This document shows positions 1 to 6,729 of a stretch of 63,920 bases of DNA, one piece after another; position 1 is the stretch's first letter; every line of letters begins with the position of its first letter. The DNA comes from a virus. Made by a program: the position numbers and the translations under genes. The notes beneath the pieces were generated by a model. It searched no databases. It saw only the letters and a list, made by a program, of their open reading frames with translations, and was not told where the DNA came from. The DNA lies in the IMG/VR virus record IMGVR_UViG_3300044464_000029, positions 1-63,920 of that record. One strand, given 5' to 3'.

Positions 1-225
1 AGAGCTCGGTATATTGGTACTAACTAAAATCAATCTAAACAAAAACATTATTGGTACACTATGCCAATAACCAATAGTTGGCAAGTCATGAAGCCAATTT
101 GCATGTATAATTCCAACCATAAGCATGAAAATCCAGCCATAAAGCATAGAAAAAACCAATGCTAATGACCAAGATAGTGCCATTGCAAACAATAATAAAT
201 TCAGTTTTGCCTTGAAATCATTCAT
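1..225 (-). CDS. Partial membrane protein, cut by window edge
   Basis: Unrecognised protein; only the first 75 codons lie in the window and the frame is still open at base 1. It starts at an ATG overlapping the upstream stop in an ATGA junction (222-225), implying translational coupling. Residues about 8-42 are strongly hydrophobic, with probably two membrane helices, and a third hydrophobic run lies near residues 57-70. Function unknown. Confidence 0.55.
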   Translation of the reverse strand, partial: MNDFKAKLNLLLFAMALSWSLALVFSMLYGWIFMLMVGIIHANWLHDLPTIGYWHSVPIMFLFRLILVSTNIPSS

Positions 226-488
226 TCGTAGTTGTTTCCAATCCATTCATTATCTTCGAGATCAATGTGCGGCATTGGGTGGTTCATTTCACTAACACAG
301 TAATTGCCAGTTAAACGTGGATGTTCCATTCCGCACTCTGGTTCTGCGTCGTCGAGTAGTACCTGTGGGGTTTTTTGAGTTAGCATTTCAACCTTTGTTA
401 GGTGGTTAGGTCGATACCAATCAGGACAGTTACGCTTATGAAGTATGTATCCGTTCTTCGCCTTCGAATGGCAAATCAGGCACTTCAT
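222..488 (-). CDS. Small cysteine-rich protein
   Basis: About 88 residues, unrecognised. The ATG at 488 is preferred over an upstream TTG because TTAGGAAG lies just before it. It begins MKCLICHSK, and further cysteines (NCPDW, ECGME, NYC) could bind zinc. It overlaps the upstream gene by about 50 nt in another frame and the downstream gene by four bases. Confidence 0.5.
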   Translation of the reverse strand: MKCLICHSKAKNGYILHKRNCPDWYRPNHLTKVEMLTQKTPQVLLDDAEPECGMEHPRLTGNYCVSEMNHPMPHIDLEDNEWIGNNYE

Positions 489-639
489 TCCACAACTTCC
501 TAACTTCTTCTCGACGGAGACTGAGCTTTTCAGCGACTTCGACAATTCGCTGTTGTGCCAACAGATTTTGATCTAGCTCAAATCGTCTACGTGCCGCCTT
601 TATGTATAACTTAACAAATTGTTCCATACCTAGCGTCAT
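436..639 (-). CDS. Small charged helical protein
   Basis: 67 residues, unrecognised. Rich in Arg, Glu and Leu with a long predicted helix (AARRRFELDQNLLAQQ), so possibly a coiled-coil or nucleic-acid-associated protein. Its start overlaps the stop of the 25-residue membrane gene upstream (ATGA), so it is probably translated by coupling. Confidence 0.55.
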   Translation of the reverse strand: MTLGMEQFVKLYIKAARRRFELDQNLLAQQRIVEVAEKLSLRREEVRKLWNEVPDLPFEGEERIHTS

Positions 640-713
640 TTGAACACCTTAAGAAATAGTAGATAACCAATCAAAAGTGCTACTGGCCATGCCATAGTTT
701 CAATGATATCCAT
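636..713 (-). CDS. 25-residue membrane peptide
   Basis: A tiny gene: ATG at 713 preceded by AAAGGATAAAA, ending in TGA that overlaps the next ATG. The peptide starts MDIIETMAWP and is one hydrophobic helix (VALLIGYLLFLKVF). The ribosome binding site and coupled stop/start support it despite its size. It resembles the other one-helix peptides of this arm. Confidence 0.5.
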   Translation of the reverse strand: MDIIETMAWPVALLIGYLLFLKVFK

Positions 714-727
714 TTTTATCCTTTGTT

Positions 728-776
728 AGTTGAGCAACACACCACAGGAACGAGTCCTGTAGCATGCAATTCAACT
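728..776. repeat. Nested-hairpin intergenic element 1
   Basis: Outer arms AGTTGA/TCAACT (728-733, 771-776) enclose an inner hairpin ACAGGA-N5-TCCTGT (744-760). The linkers GCAACACACC and AGCATGCAAT are conserved in sister elements while the stems vary. Read on the gene strand, it sits at the stop of one gene and just before the ribosome binding site of the next. Confidence 0.7.
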
Positions 777-947
777 AAACCTCCAAAATACTAGGATTAT
801 AGTAATCCAAGTCAGTATACCGACACAAAGTGCCCAAAGCCATTTTTCTTTAGAAGCTGTTGGACGACCTATCAATGATAAAGCCATCAAAAATATAAGG
901 GTGAAAGTAAATATGATGTTGAATTTGATAGCATTATTCATAATCAT
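771..947 (-). CDS. Small two-helix membrane protein
   Basis: 58 residues, unrecognised. Two hydrophobic segments (about residues 9-26 and 37-54) are separated by a short polar loop, RPTASKEK. The ATG at 947 overlaps the previous stop (ATGA). Its TGA lies inside nested-hairpin element 1, so the element starts where translation ends. Confidence 0.55.
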   Translation of the reverse strand: MIMNNAIKFNIIFTFTLIFLMALSLIGRPTASKEKWLWALCVGILTWITIILVFWRFS

Positions 948-1117
948 GAATGGTAAGCAGCTTCGTCATCTATGTCATCAATAACTTTTAGCACATCAAG
1001 CACGGGTACATCGAGCAATGCTGCCATATAGGCAATCAAGCGTTCTAGCTCTCGATCTACAAATTTCATGTGTCCTTCGTACATTTCTTTAATCATGTGC
1101 TTTTTAACATCGTTCAT
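944..1117 (-). CDS. Small acidic helical protein
   Basis: 57 residues, unrecognised. It starts MNDVKKHMIKEMYEG at an ATG overlapping the stop of the DUF2786 gene (ATGA). Mostly helical, with an acidic C-terminus (VIDDIDDEAAYHS). Coupled on both sides, so part of the same operon. Confidence 0.55.
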   Translation of the reverse strand: MNDVKKHMIKEMYEGHMKFVDRELERLIAYMAALLDVPVLDVLKVIDDIDDEAAYHS

Positions 1118-1872
1118 CCGATTGCCCTACGTCCGCCACCTAGTCCAGTCTGACCAATGTTGGCACTACGTCCGGCAGACTGTCCAGCACCGTAAGCCGT
1201 ACCACTAGAAGCACGAGCATTCATATCAATGCGCCGGGTATGCGGATGATCGACATTAAACGCAGCCATGACGGCTACTTCTCGTGTCTTCAATACAAGC
1301 TCCATGCCACTACCTGTGTGGCTCTCACTGACATCGGACTTCGCTTTGCTATATGCTTTAATAACCCGATCAACTACAGTATCAACATAGCCAACTACAA
1401 ATGAACTATTGAAGGTTTTACCATGCATATGGGCAGGCTTATCCGCAGTAACCAGCGAAGTTGCCATCTGAATGTTCAAAGAACCATACAACATGAGAAT
1501 TTTCTCAATGTCACTTGGATAACCATAGATCTGCATGATGGTCTTAGGATCTGGCTCACGCTGTATACCATTGCGACGGCCAGGCTTCCTTTGCGACATA
1601 CCCATCATAATACCATGAGCACCAAACGTCTTAACAATTCCCCATAGAAGTGTGACCTTGGAATTAATGTACGGTGTCCCAATGGTGAATCTAACTGAAG
1701 TGACTACTTCAGGCTCCGCCTGTCCGGCATTCAGCATAGCTTGTTCAATGCCATGCTTGGCCATCAACGTAGTCATCATTTCTACAATGGAGTTACGCTC
1801 TTCCATCGTAGTAGCAGAGTTTTCAGCCTTTGCCATCATTTTTTGTAGAATTGTCAACCATTTATCGTCCAT
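1114..1872 (-). CDS. DUF2786 domain protein
   Basis: 252 residues. Residues about 4-45 (LQKMMAKAENSATTMEERN, then LMAKHGIEQA) match the N-terminal helical pattern of the DUF2786 family, which is common in actinobacteria and their phages and has no firmly assigned activity. The rest includes a basic stretch (SQRKPGRRNG) and a Gly/Ser-rich tail. ATG at 1872 follows GGAGGAAATAA. Its stop couples to the 57-residue gene. Confident for the family, not the function. Confidence 0.75.
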   Translation of the reverse strand: MDDKWLTILQKMMAKAENSATTMEERNSIVEMMTTLMAKHGIEQAMLNAGQAEPEVVTSVRFTIGTPYINSKVTLLWGIVKTFGAHGIMMGMSQRKPGRRNGIQREPDPKTIMQIYGYPSDIEKILMLYGSLNIQMATSLVTADKPAHMHGKTFNSSFVVGYVDTVVDRVIKAYSKAKSDVSESHTGSGMELVLKTREVAVMAAFNVDHPHTRRIDMNARASSGTAYGAGQSAGRSANIGQTGLGGGRRAIG

Positions 1873-1890
1873 TTATTTCCTCCATTTTAT

Positions 1891-1939
1891 AGTTGTATAA
1901 CAATGTACTGGTGCTAGACCAGTACAAAGCAATGCAACT
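1891..1939. repeat. Nested-hairpin intergenic element 2
   Basis: Outer arms AGTTG/CAACT (1891-1895, 1935-1939) enclose a perfect 8-bp hairpin GTACTGGT-gctag-ACCAGTAC (1905-1925). It lies immediately before the ribosome binding site of the DUF2786 gene on the minus strand. The 3' side keeps the AATGCAACT signature. Confidence 0.7.
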
Positions 1940-2135
1940 ACTTGTTACGATTTTCTATCCAGCGAAGATAGCTCAACTTTTTAAAAATATATGGAGTAAT
2001 CAACGGCGAAAATATACGCCAATTGTATTCGTATTTTTCTGGATCTTCCTTGTAAAGAATAGCCCAAGCAATAAAGCCGAGAACTTGATCAAAAGCAAGA
2101 ATCCAAATGATTAACAAGATTACATCATCGCTCAT
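1938..2135 (-). CDS. Small membrane protein
   Basis: 65 residues, unrecognised. The N-terminus holds one long hydrophobic helix (VILLIIWILAFDQVLGFIAW) and the C-terminus is basic and aromatic. Start chosen at 2135 because that ATG overlaps the stop of a 38-residue membrane gene (ATGA). A longer reading would run through two genes. Confidence 0.6.
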   Translation of the reverse strand: MSDDVILLIIWILAFDQVLGFIAWAILYKEDPEKYEYNWRIFSPLITPYIFKKLSYLRWIENRNK

Positions 2136-2248
2136 GCTCGAATAGCTCTCTGGTAATAGAACCGATAAATCAGCATGATCGTACGTACGATAACCAGTAG
2201 TTGTAAGGCAAACATCCATACAAGCAAGAATGCCACATGTGGATGCAT
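2132..2248 (-). CDS. 38-residue membrane peptide
   Basis: Starts at an ATG overlapping the upstream stop in TAATG (2246-2250) and ends in an ATGA overlap with the next gene. The peptide begins MHPHVAFLLVWMFALQLL and is essentially one membrane helix with a basic C-terminus. Double coupling is good evidence that it is translated. Together with the following 65-residue protein it forms a membrane pair of unknown role. Confidence 0.6.
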   Translation of the reverse strand: MHPHVAFLLVWMFALQLLVIVRTIMLIYRFYYQRAIRA

Positions 2249-2424
2249 TACCGCTCGATTCGCTGACCAAAAGTTGGCGAACCAGGCCGCATATCCTTGA
2301 TGTGCGTGTACAAACTAGCAGGCGATAGCTTAGCCGAGGTAATACTACCCTTGGTCATGCCCTCATACGCACGAGTCTTCTTCTTCTGTGACTTTTTCTG
2401 CTTGGTACCGAACTTCCGACTCAT
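2248..2424 (-). CDS. Small lysine-rich basic protein
   Basis: 58 residues, starting MSRKFGTKQKKSQKKKTR and followed by a conserved-looking GMTKGSITSAKLSP segment. Highly basic, so possibly nucleic-acid-binding. Its start overlaps the previous stop (TAATG at 2422-2426) and its own stop overlaps the next start, in a run of four coupled genes. Confidence 0.6.
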   Translation of the reverse strand: MSRKFGTKQKKSQKKKTRAYEGMTKGSITSAKLSPASLYTHIKDMRPGSPTFGQRIER

Positions 2425-2684
2425 TATTTATTCCAATCCTTCTGTTGTTTTATATGTGTGCCACGAGATCGTAAAAGCATTTCTAGGTTATCGCAACGCA
2501 ATTCCGCTGCTATTTGCAACTTACTTCTAGTTTCGGCATCTACGGCTACCTTCGCGCTGCCATCATTGGCACAAGAAGCGCAAGTTTCCGGTAGATGTCC
2601 ACGTCGAGAGGGAATTGCTTTCATTTCTTGACAATGTTTACAGAAAAAGAACGACATTTTCTCTTCTGTTACAAAAACTTCCAT
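2424..2684 (-). CDS. Small zinc-ribbon protein
   Basis: 86 residues. Two cysteine pairs, CKHC (about 15-18) and CASC (about 35-38), separated by about 16 residues, make a typical treble-clef or ribbon zinc site. A helical C-terminus follows. ATG at 2684 has AAGGAG eight bases upstream. First gene of a four-gene coupled run. Specific function unknown. Confidence 0.65.
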   Translation of the reverse strand: MEVFVTEEKMSFFFCKHCQEMKAIPSRRGHLPETCASCANDGSAKVAVDAETRSKLQIAAELRCDNLEMLLRSRGTHIKQQKDWNK

Positions 2685-2711
2685 TTTAGTTTTCTCCTTT
2701 ATGTTTGAATA

Positions 2712-2761
2712 AATAGCACGCCTCCGGTAGGAAACACCCCACAGGAAGCATACTAGCTATT
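2712..2761. repeat. Nested-hairpin intergenic element 3
   Basis: Outer arms AATAGC/GCTATT (2712-2717, 2756-2761) with a weaker inner pairing. The element contains CCCCACAGG (2737-2745), a copy of the genome-wide motif. It sits between the stop of the 81-residue gene upstream and the ribosome binding site of the zinc-ribbon gene. Confidence 0.6.
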
Positions 2762-3006
2762 CAATTACGCAGTTGAAACTCAAAGAGGCAAGTACGCCAG
2801 TTGTCGTCATATCCACCGAAGTCTCGGCTTGGTGATAGTCGAGCCTGAATGACATCACGATCCCAGGGAGAATTACGCAATTCCCAAACTCCCATGGCAA
2901 GTGTACCATTCTTCAAATAGTCTTGCAATGCCTCTTCCAAGAATCTCTTACCAACTTTTCTAACTACTGCCCCCGTGCTTCTACTAACTGCAACGTACGT
3001 TTCCAT
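2761..3006 (-). CDS. Hypothetical protein
   Basis: 81 residues, unrecognised. Starts METYVAVSRSTGAVVRK after AGGGGAATAAA. A short mixed alpha/beta protein ending in an aromatic, Asn/Asp-rich tail. It begins two bases after the preceding stop. No motif seen. Confidence 0.55.
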   Translation of the reverse strand: METYVAVSRSTGAVVRKVGKRFLEEALQDYLKNGTLAMGVWELRNSPWDRDVIQARLSPSRDFGGYDDNWRTCLFEFQLRN

Positions 3007-3007
3007 T

Positions 3008-3361
3008 TTATTCCCCTATTTTCAATATTTTTAGGCGTCTTCTGTAAGAGCCATCAAAAGCTGGTAACCGTTCAGTTACAATTTTAGCCGTGAAACGTTG
3101 TCCAAACATTAATATAGCTGCACTATCCATTAATTCAGTCAATCTGAACCGATCTACCATACCGCCAAGAATAAGTTCTAGACTCTTTTTGTAGTGTACT
3201 GGGTTCATGTCAGAAATAATATGATAATATTCTGCATATTTGTATGGTCCATCATCTAAGACGATCAAAGTTAATGCGATATAGTATCTTTCTGTACTTC
3301 TGAATCTTTTTATTTCACTTTTGCTTACTTCGAATTGATATTTTCCGTCTGGTATGTACAT
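3008..3361 (-). CDS. DUF669-like small protein
   Basis: 117 residues from the ATG at 3361, which has AAAGGG eight bases upstream. The longer open frame runs back through nested-hairpin element 4 and is rejected. The opening PDGKYQFEV, then RYYIALTLIV and a GPY turn, recall the DUF669/single-strand-binding fold seen more clearly in the gene at 54898-55362. The resemblance is weak, so the family call is tentative. Confidence 0.5.
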   Translation of the reverse strand: MYIPDGKYQFEVSKSEIKRFRSTERYYIALTLIVLDDGPYKYAEYYHIISDMNPVHYKKSLELILGGMVDRFRLTELMDSAAILMFGQRFTAKIVTERLPAFDGSYRRRLKILKIGE

Positions 3362-3375
3362 TTTCACATCCCTTT

Positions 3376-3426
3376 TAGTAGTACAACACCACACAGATAC
3401 TAGATCTGTATGATGCAATTCTACTA
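3376..3426. repeat. Nested-hairpin intergenic element 4
   Basis: Outer arms TAGTAG/CTACTA (3376-3381, 3421-3426) enclose a perfect inner hairpin ACAGAT-actag-ATCTGT (3393-3409). The linkers TACAACACC and ATGATGCAATT match those of elements 1 and 6 although both stems differ, which points to structure being maintained. Confidence 0.7.
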
Positions 3427-3714
3427 AAGCGGTGGTTCTTCCCATTGTGGTACTACGTTATGTACAGTAGAACCAGGATCATTCAAATCGTCTAATTCAT
3501 CATTGATGTACTTGTCTATTTGCGAATCTTTGTAACGTTCACAAGCACTCATGTATGCGTCGAATCGATGTAGAAGATTCAAACAGCCATTATAAAAATC
3601 ATTGTCTGTCGTATTGCTACCAGGTCCATTTTCGCTAGAGAATTTCCGCAACAATACACGAAACTCAGTTGGAGTGAGCATCATTGCGTCTGAATGGAAC
3701 ATGATTTCAGTCAT
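3424..3714 (-). CDS. Hypothetical protein
   Basis: 96 residues, unrecognised. Starts MTEIMFHSDAMMLTPTEFR; overlaps the upstream gene's end by eight bases. Mostly helical with an acidic middle (NDELDDLNDP) and a Trp/Pro-rich end. Its stop lies in nested-hairpin element 4. Confidence 0.55.
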   Translation of the reverse strand: MTEIMFHSDAMMLTPTEFRVLLRKFSSENGPGSNTTDNDFYNGCLNLLHRFDAYMSACERYKDSQIDKYINDELDDLNDPGSTVHNVVPQWEEPPL

Positions 3715-4000
3715 TTTTAGGTAAGATCTCCCAATCTAGTTTGATTACTAGTCTACGCTTAACGATCGTGTCAACTGATTTACCAGCTATTCCATCTATC
3801 CAGGCAATAGGACAAGTAGGATCTGCTCGATAGGAATTACGGTGCATATTTTCTTTCTTTGACCAGTGTTCCGCTGCATGCTGTGTTTCAAAATCTCGGA
3901 TCGGACTGTTAAAAATCCAAGCATCTTTTTCACTTATTTCTGCGAGGATATCGTCTTCATTCCACACCGAGTATTCATATTCAACTTTTGCATCTGGCAT
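3707..4000 (-). CDS. Hypothetical protein
   Basis: 97 residues, unrecognised. Starts MPDAKVEYEYSVWNEDD. Mixed alpha/beta, with an H-A-A-E-H-W segment near residue 43 but no recognised catalytic site. It is the first gene after the non-coding gap 4001-4292 and lies downstream of the promoter candidate at 4096-4124. Confidence 0.5.
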   Translation of the reverse strand: MPDAKVEYEYSVWNEDDILAEISEKDAWIFNSPIRDFETQHAAEHWSKKENMHRNSYRADPTCPIAWIDGIAGKSVDTIVKRRLVIKLDWEILPKND

Positions 4001-4095
4001 ATTAAATCCTTGTCCGTTTTGTTATGATTGTACCGATGAAGACACAAATGTCCAATTCATGTCATCATAGCTGCAATCACTGGCTGTCTACAAAA

Positions 4096-4124
4096 ATCAT
4101 AGCGCACTTAAACACGTTCCGCAA
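4096..4124 (-). promoter_or_regulatory. Sigma70-like promoter candidate
   Basis: On the minus strand, TTGCGG (4119-4124) and TATGAT (4096-4101) are separated by exactly 17 bases. This lies in a 290-bp gap (4001-4292) with no convincing gene, about 95 bases upstream of the gene starting at 4000. Confidence 0.5.
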
Positions 4125-4224
4125 GATACTCAAAAATTTATTTCTCCGTACAGTCACTGAGACTCCACCCTGCCCAAAGCCTTTTCTCGCGTCAGCGACC
4201 CGTACAGCAGGCGGCAAGCCCTAT

Positions 4225-4286
4225 CCTGTGGGGTTCCACCAGCTACACCGTCAAGATCAACGATCTTGTTAACAGAACCCCACAGG
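4225..4286. repeat. Long nested inverted repeat in the 4.0-4.3 kb gap
   Basis: A perfect 12-bp outer inverted repeat, CCTGTGGGGTTC (4225-4236) and GAACCCCACAGG (4275-4286), encloses a perfect inner hairpin CAAGATC-aac-GATCTTG (4252-4268). Both outer arms contain the genome-wide CCTGTGGGG motif. It lies just after the stop of the gene at 4293, so it may act as a terminator or processing site. Confidence 0.65.
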
Positions 4287-4292
4287 TATGAA

Positions 4293-4673
4293 CTAAGCCT
4301 TATTACCTGTTACATACTCAAAATGATTGCAAGCAAAGACATAACACTGAGTCCAGGTACATCCTCTATCTTGGGCGCTCTGTGCTGCATTCATAACTGT
4401 CTTGGTTAGTTCACTGAATTTGTAACCAAATGAAAGAGGTGTCTTACCTTCAATTTCTAGTAGTTGGTCAATAGTCCAACCAAGCTTTTCTAACACCCTG
4501 CCAATGAGACAGCTAGCACAACCATTATCTACATAGTAACACTTTGGCCACGAACGTTCGCCGTGTGCTATTCTTTGATAGGTAAAGTCACTACCTGCTT
4601 CATCAACAACTTCACGCATAATCCCTAAAACGTGCTTACACTCTTCAATAGTTTCATCACTAAACTTTGCCAT
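4293..4673 (-). CDS. Conserved phage protein, hypothetical
   Basis: 126 residues. The pattern CASCLIGRVLEKLG, followed by a helix and AQSAQDRGCTW, recalls a small-protein family common in actinobacteriophages (P-x-C-hydrophobic-x-G-x-x-L). Recognised by pattern only; function unknown. The ATG at 4673 follows AGGAGAAAA. Confidence 0.6.
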   Translation of the reverse strand: MAKFSDETIEECKHVLGIMREVVDEAGSDFTYQRIAHGERSWPKCYYVDNGCASCLIGRVLEKLGWTIDQLLEIEGKTPLSFGYKFSELTKTVMNAAQSAQDRGCTWTQCYVFACNHFEYVTGNKA

Positions 4674-4681
4674 TTTTTCTC

Positions 4682-4834
4682 CTACCTGTTACTTACTTTT
4701 TCAACGACTTCTTGGTCCCATTCTTCGTCAAGACCACCTACGCGAACAATAAGTCTACCGCGTGTTAGGATCTCTTGTACCTTGCCCCATGTCTTACCAG
4801 ACTTGACCATTGATCCTACATAGATCCTGTCCAT
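4682..4834 (-). CDS. 50-residue hypothetical protein
   Basis: Starts MDRIYVGSMVKSGKTWGK after AAGGAGCAAA. A small beta-rich protein with a charged C-terminus (GLDEEWDQEVVEKV). The strong ribosome binding site and its place between a nested-hairpin element and the next gene support it. Function unknown. Confidence 0.6.
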   Translation of the reverse strand: MDRIYVGSMVKSGKTWGKVQEILTRGRLIVRVGGLDEEWDQEVVEKVSNR

Positions 4835-4847
4835 TTTGCTCCTTATT

Positions 4848-4897
4848 AATAGTACATTACCACACTGGTGTCTAAACCAGCATGATAAAACACTATT
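4848..4897. repeat. Nested-hairpin intergenic element 5
   Basis: Outer arms AATAGT/ACTATT (4848-4853, 4892-4897) enclose CTGGT-N6-ACCAG (4865-4880). It begins at the TAA of the 41-residue zinc peptide and ends about 13 bases before the ATG at 4834. Confidence 0.7.
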
Positions 4898-5021
4898 AAA
4901 GCATAATAAGACTGCGCCACCTAATTTTATTGCACTTGGTGCAAGTCTTTTCTTGGTAGTGACAGATCACGTTCCATACCTTTATTTCGCTCCATTTTGT
5001 GTAATTATGCCAACAGAACAT
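4896..5021 (-). CDS. 41-residue zinc-finger peptide, paralogue B
   Basis: Starts MFCWHNYTKWSEIK and carries C-W-H plus CTKCNK, a compact Cys2-His/Cys2 site. It follows GGAGGACATATTA, and its ATG overlaps the stop of its paralogue (TAATG, 5019-5023). The N-terminus is almost identical to the gene just upstream, so this is a tandem duplication that has diverged. Confidence 0.65.
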   Translation of the reverse strand: MFCWHNYTKWSEIKVWNVICHYQEKTCTKCNKIRWRSLIML

Positions 5022-5143
5022 TAATATGTCCTCCGTGTCTTGACTTTACCACACTTAATACATTCTTTCTTTTGATAAAGATAAACTATGCTTAAGTCAG
5101 CAACAGGATCAAACCACTCTGTGTATTTATGCCAGCAAAACAT
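5021..5143 (-). CDS. 40-residue zinc-finger peptide, paralogue A
   Basis: Starts MFCWHKYTEWFDP and ends CIKCGKVKTRRTY. The C-x-x-H and C-x-x-C layout is typical of a small zinc-binding fold. TAATG overlap with the upstream stop (5141-5145), GGAGG ahead. Paired with the next gene as a tandem duplicate. Role unknown; a small regulator or host-takeover peptide is possible. Confidence 0.65.
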   Translation of the reverse strand: MFCWHKYTEWFDPVADLSIVYLYQKKECIKCGKVKTRRTY

Positions 5144-5355
5144 TAATGCCTCCAATCACGATATCTACGAAAGAACAACCATAACACCCAATTTGGCGTC
5201 GAAATTATTATTCCATTGATTTTCTTCCAACTAATTTCGTCTTTCAATACTGCATGACCATTCTCTTCTGCGTATGACCAATGCAATCCGCGACTTATCA
5301 AATTCCAACGTGTTCGATGGAAATAATAGAATTTTTTAAGCAACGTAGTTTCCAT
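5143..5355 (-). CDS. Small membrane-associated protein
   Basis: 70 residues, unrecognised. Basic and aromatic, with a hydrophobic segment near the C-terminus (GIIISTPNWVLWLFF). Its start overlaps the end of the upstream gene by 20 bases, and its stop overlaps the start of the zinc peptide. Confidence 0.55.
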   Translation of the reverse strand: METTLLKKFYYFHRTRWNLISRGLHWSYAEENGHAVLKDEISWKKINGIIISTPNWVLWLFFRRYRDWRH

Positions 5356-5671
5356 TCTTGTCTACGTTCGCGAGCCGATGTCCGTCGACAAAGAATACGT
5401 AGTGTGTAAATGCTCTGTTCGTTTGGGTCTTGCGATCAACATTTTGTGCATTTACATTCTGGTAATAAACTTTTGGAACACCATTTGTATTCCATTCCAG
5501 TACAATGACCGCAGTATAGACATCCATTCGTTTGTGTTGACCATGCAGCGGTCCACCGGAAAAACGCATTGTTGAATAGGCAGGACCGCAATTTTTGATG
5601 TGTCTGGCTTCTGACTGTGACTCAATATAATCACCACAATCACAATTTTCCATACCATATTTACAGGACAT
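5336..5671 (-). CDS. Cysteine-rich N-terminus hypothetical protein
   Basis: 111 residues. MSCKYGMENCDCGDY gives a cysteine cluster at residues 3-13. Then FSGGPLHGQHKRM leads into a beta-rich C-terminal half, a layout seen in small phage proteins of unknown role. ATG at 5671 follows TTGGAGTGGTAA. Confidence 0.6.
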   Translation of the reverse strand: MSCKYGMENCDCGDYIESQSEARHIKNCGPAYSTMRFSGGPLHGQHKRMDVYTAVIVLEWNTNGVPKVYYQNVNAQNVDRKTQTNRAFTHYVFFVDGHRLANVDKNGNYVA

Positions 5672-5690
5672 TTACCACTCCAATATAGTT

Positions 5691-5739
5691 AGTTGTACAA
5701 CACAACGCAGGTGCTAGACCCACATCATGCAATGCAACT
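5691..5739. repeat. Nested-hairpin intergenic element 6
   Basis: Outer arms AGTTG/CAACT (5691-5695, 5735-5739) enclose GGT-gctag-ACC (5710-5720), the same loop as element 2. The linkers TACAACACAAC and CATCATGCAATG match the family signature. Confidence 0.7.
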
Positions 5740-5914
5740 AAGTCCATTGCTTTGGATATGCTCCACCATTAATCAAATTTTCATCTAGTTGGTCAACCTT
5801 GCTACATAGTTCATAAGCGGCATTGTGCCATTCACTATCACTGTTAGTATTCTTCATTACTCCCAGAAGCTGCCTGATCTCTTCGAGCGTTTCTGTTGAA
5901 TTGAACTCAGCCAT
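5738..5914 (-). CDS. 58-residue hypothetical protein
   Basis: Starts MAEFNSTETLEEIRQLLG with GAGGAAG upstream. Mostly helical and acidic. A segment EWHNAAYEL resembles EWHTAAYEH in the overlapping upstream gene, hinting that the two share ancestry. The TAG lies at the edge of nested-hairpin element 6. Confidence 0.5.
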   Translation of the reverse strand: MAEFNSTETLEEIRQLLGVMKNTNSDSEWHNAAYELCSKVDQLDENLINGGAYPKQWT

Positions 5915-6090
5915 ATTCTATATTCTTCCTCAGCTCTATAATGTTTCTGCCATAAATCCTTTATACCACTCATAGTGGTCATACCACAAGTACACAAATG
6001 CATAGTAACTCGGCCGAATAAGCCTACCTTTTTGACTGACACGAAATGTTCGTAAGCGGCCGTGTGCCACTCGTCTGGAATAAAACCCAA
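5857..6090 (-). CDS. Small basic protein with CTC motif
   Basis: 77 residues, starting at a TTG eight bases after AGGAG. Contains EWHTAAYEHF near the N-terminus and LCTCGM in the middle, with a basic C-terminus (QQKRSKRSG). It overlaps the next gene by 58 bases in another frame, unusual for this operon, so one of the two starts may be wrong. Confidence 0.45.
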   Translation of the reverse strand: MGFIPDEWHTAAYEHFVSVKKVGLFGRVTMHLCTCGMTTMSGIKDLWQKHYRAEEEYRIWLSSIQQKRSKRSGSFWE

Positions 6091-6109
6091 AAGCCTTACT
6101 CCTATCTAT

Positions 6110-6162
6110 TAGATATCCAACACAACACAGGCATTGCTATCCTGTATCATGCAAAACATCTA
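6110..6162. repeat. Nested-hairpin intergenic element 7
   Basis: Outer arms TAGAT/ATCTA (6110-6114, 6158-6162) enclose ACAGG-N9-CCTGT (6127-6145). The linkers CCAACACAAC and ATCATGCAAAAC are as in the other copies. Confidence 0.7.
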
Positions 6163-6357
6163 AGCTAATCTCAACGCTTCCTGCTGGCCGTACACAGCAA
6201 GCGTGACATGCCAGCGATCATTCTCATGACGCCAACCTTCACTCCAACTGTCTTTGACATCATCACAGTATTGGATGAAGTCATTCAAAAATCGATGTGC
6301 ATGTCCATTCTTTAGTTCTACTTCAGTAAAGGTGAACTTAGCAATTACCTTTTCCAT
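6160..6357 (-). CDS. Hypothetical protein
   Basis: 65 residues from the ATG at 6357, which overlaps the upstream stop (TGATG). Starts MEKVIAKFTFTEVEL and ends with a beta strand and short helix. The compact alpha/beta pattern with several His and Asp residues is not recognised. Confidence 0.55.
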   Translation of the reverse strand: MEKVIAKFTFTEVELKNGHAHRFLNDFIQYCDDVKDSWSEGWRHENDRWHVTLAVYGQQEALRLA

Positions 6358-6521
6358 CACGGTACCGGATCATTCTTCGGCCATTCTCCGCTGGCTTGTA
6401 GCCGTTCTTTTTCTGCACGTCGTTCTACAGCTTCATTTTGTAGCTTCTGATTGCGCAAGAATTTTTCTTGTGCTTCATTAAGCTCTCGCTGTGAACGTTG
6501 TTCGTCTGTCTCATCAGCCAC
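6357..6521 (-). CDS. 54-residue coiled-coil protein
   Basis: Starts at a GTG inside the end of the upstream gene and ends in TGATG. Dominated by Glu, Gln, Arg and Lys with heptad-like leucines (SQRELNEAQEKFLRNQ), consistent with a single coiled coil. Function unknown. Confidence 0.5.
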   Translation of the reverse strand: MADETDEQRSQRELNEAQEKFLRNQKLQNEAVERRAEKERLQASGEWPKNDPVP

Positions 6522-6729
6522 GATCAATTACCTCTGCATTTCTGCGGTTGCATTCTTCAGAAGCTTCTTCGTAAGTGTCAAAATCCACAAACACATAGGC
6601 AGTACCCTCTTCTATGTGTTTAGCCCACTCACTGAACAATGCTACACGGTACTTATCTGTTGGATTCGAAATGCTATTTTGAAAAAGAATCACATACGCA
6701 TCTGCTACTCCGTATGTGATTCTAGCCAT
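6514..6729 (-). CDS. Hypothetical protein
   Basis: 71 residues from the ATG at 6729, which overlaps the upstream stop by eight bases. Starts MARITYGVADAYVILFQN, then AYVFVDFDTYEEASEEC. The pattern suggests a small alpha/beta fold. No family assigned. Confidence 0.55.
   Translation of the reverse strand: MARITYGVADAYVILFQNSISNPTDKYRVALFSEWAKHIEEGTAYVFVDFDTYEEASEECNRRNAEVIDRG

Noticed and set aside
4024-4272. Plus-strand frame in the 4.0-4.3 kb gap
   Set aside because: Opposite to all neighbours, no ribosome binding site, and it crosses the promoter candidate and the nested inverted repeat.
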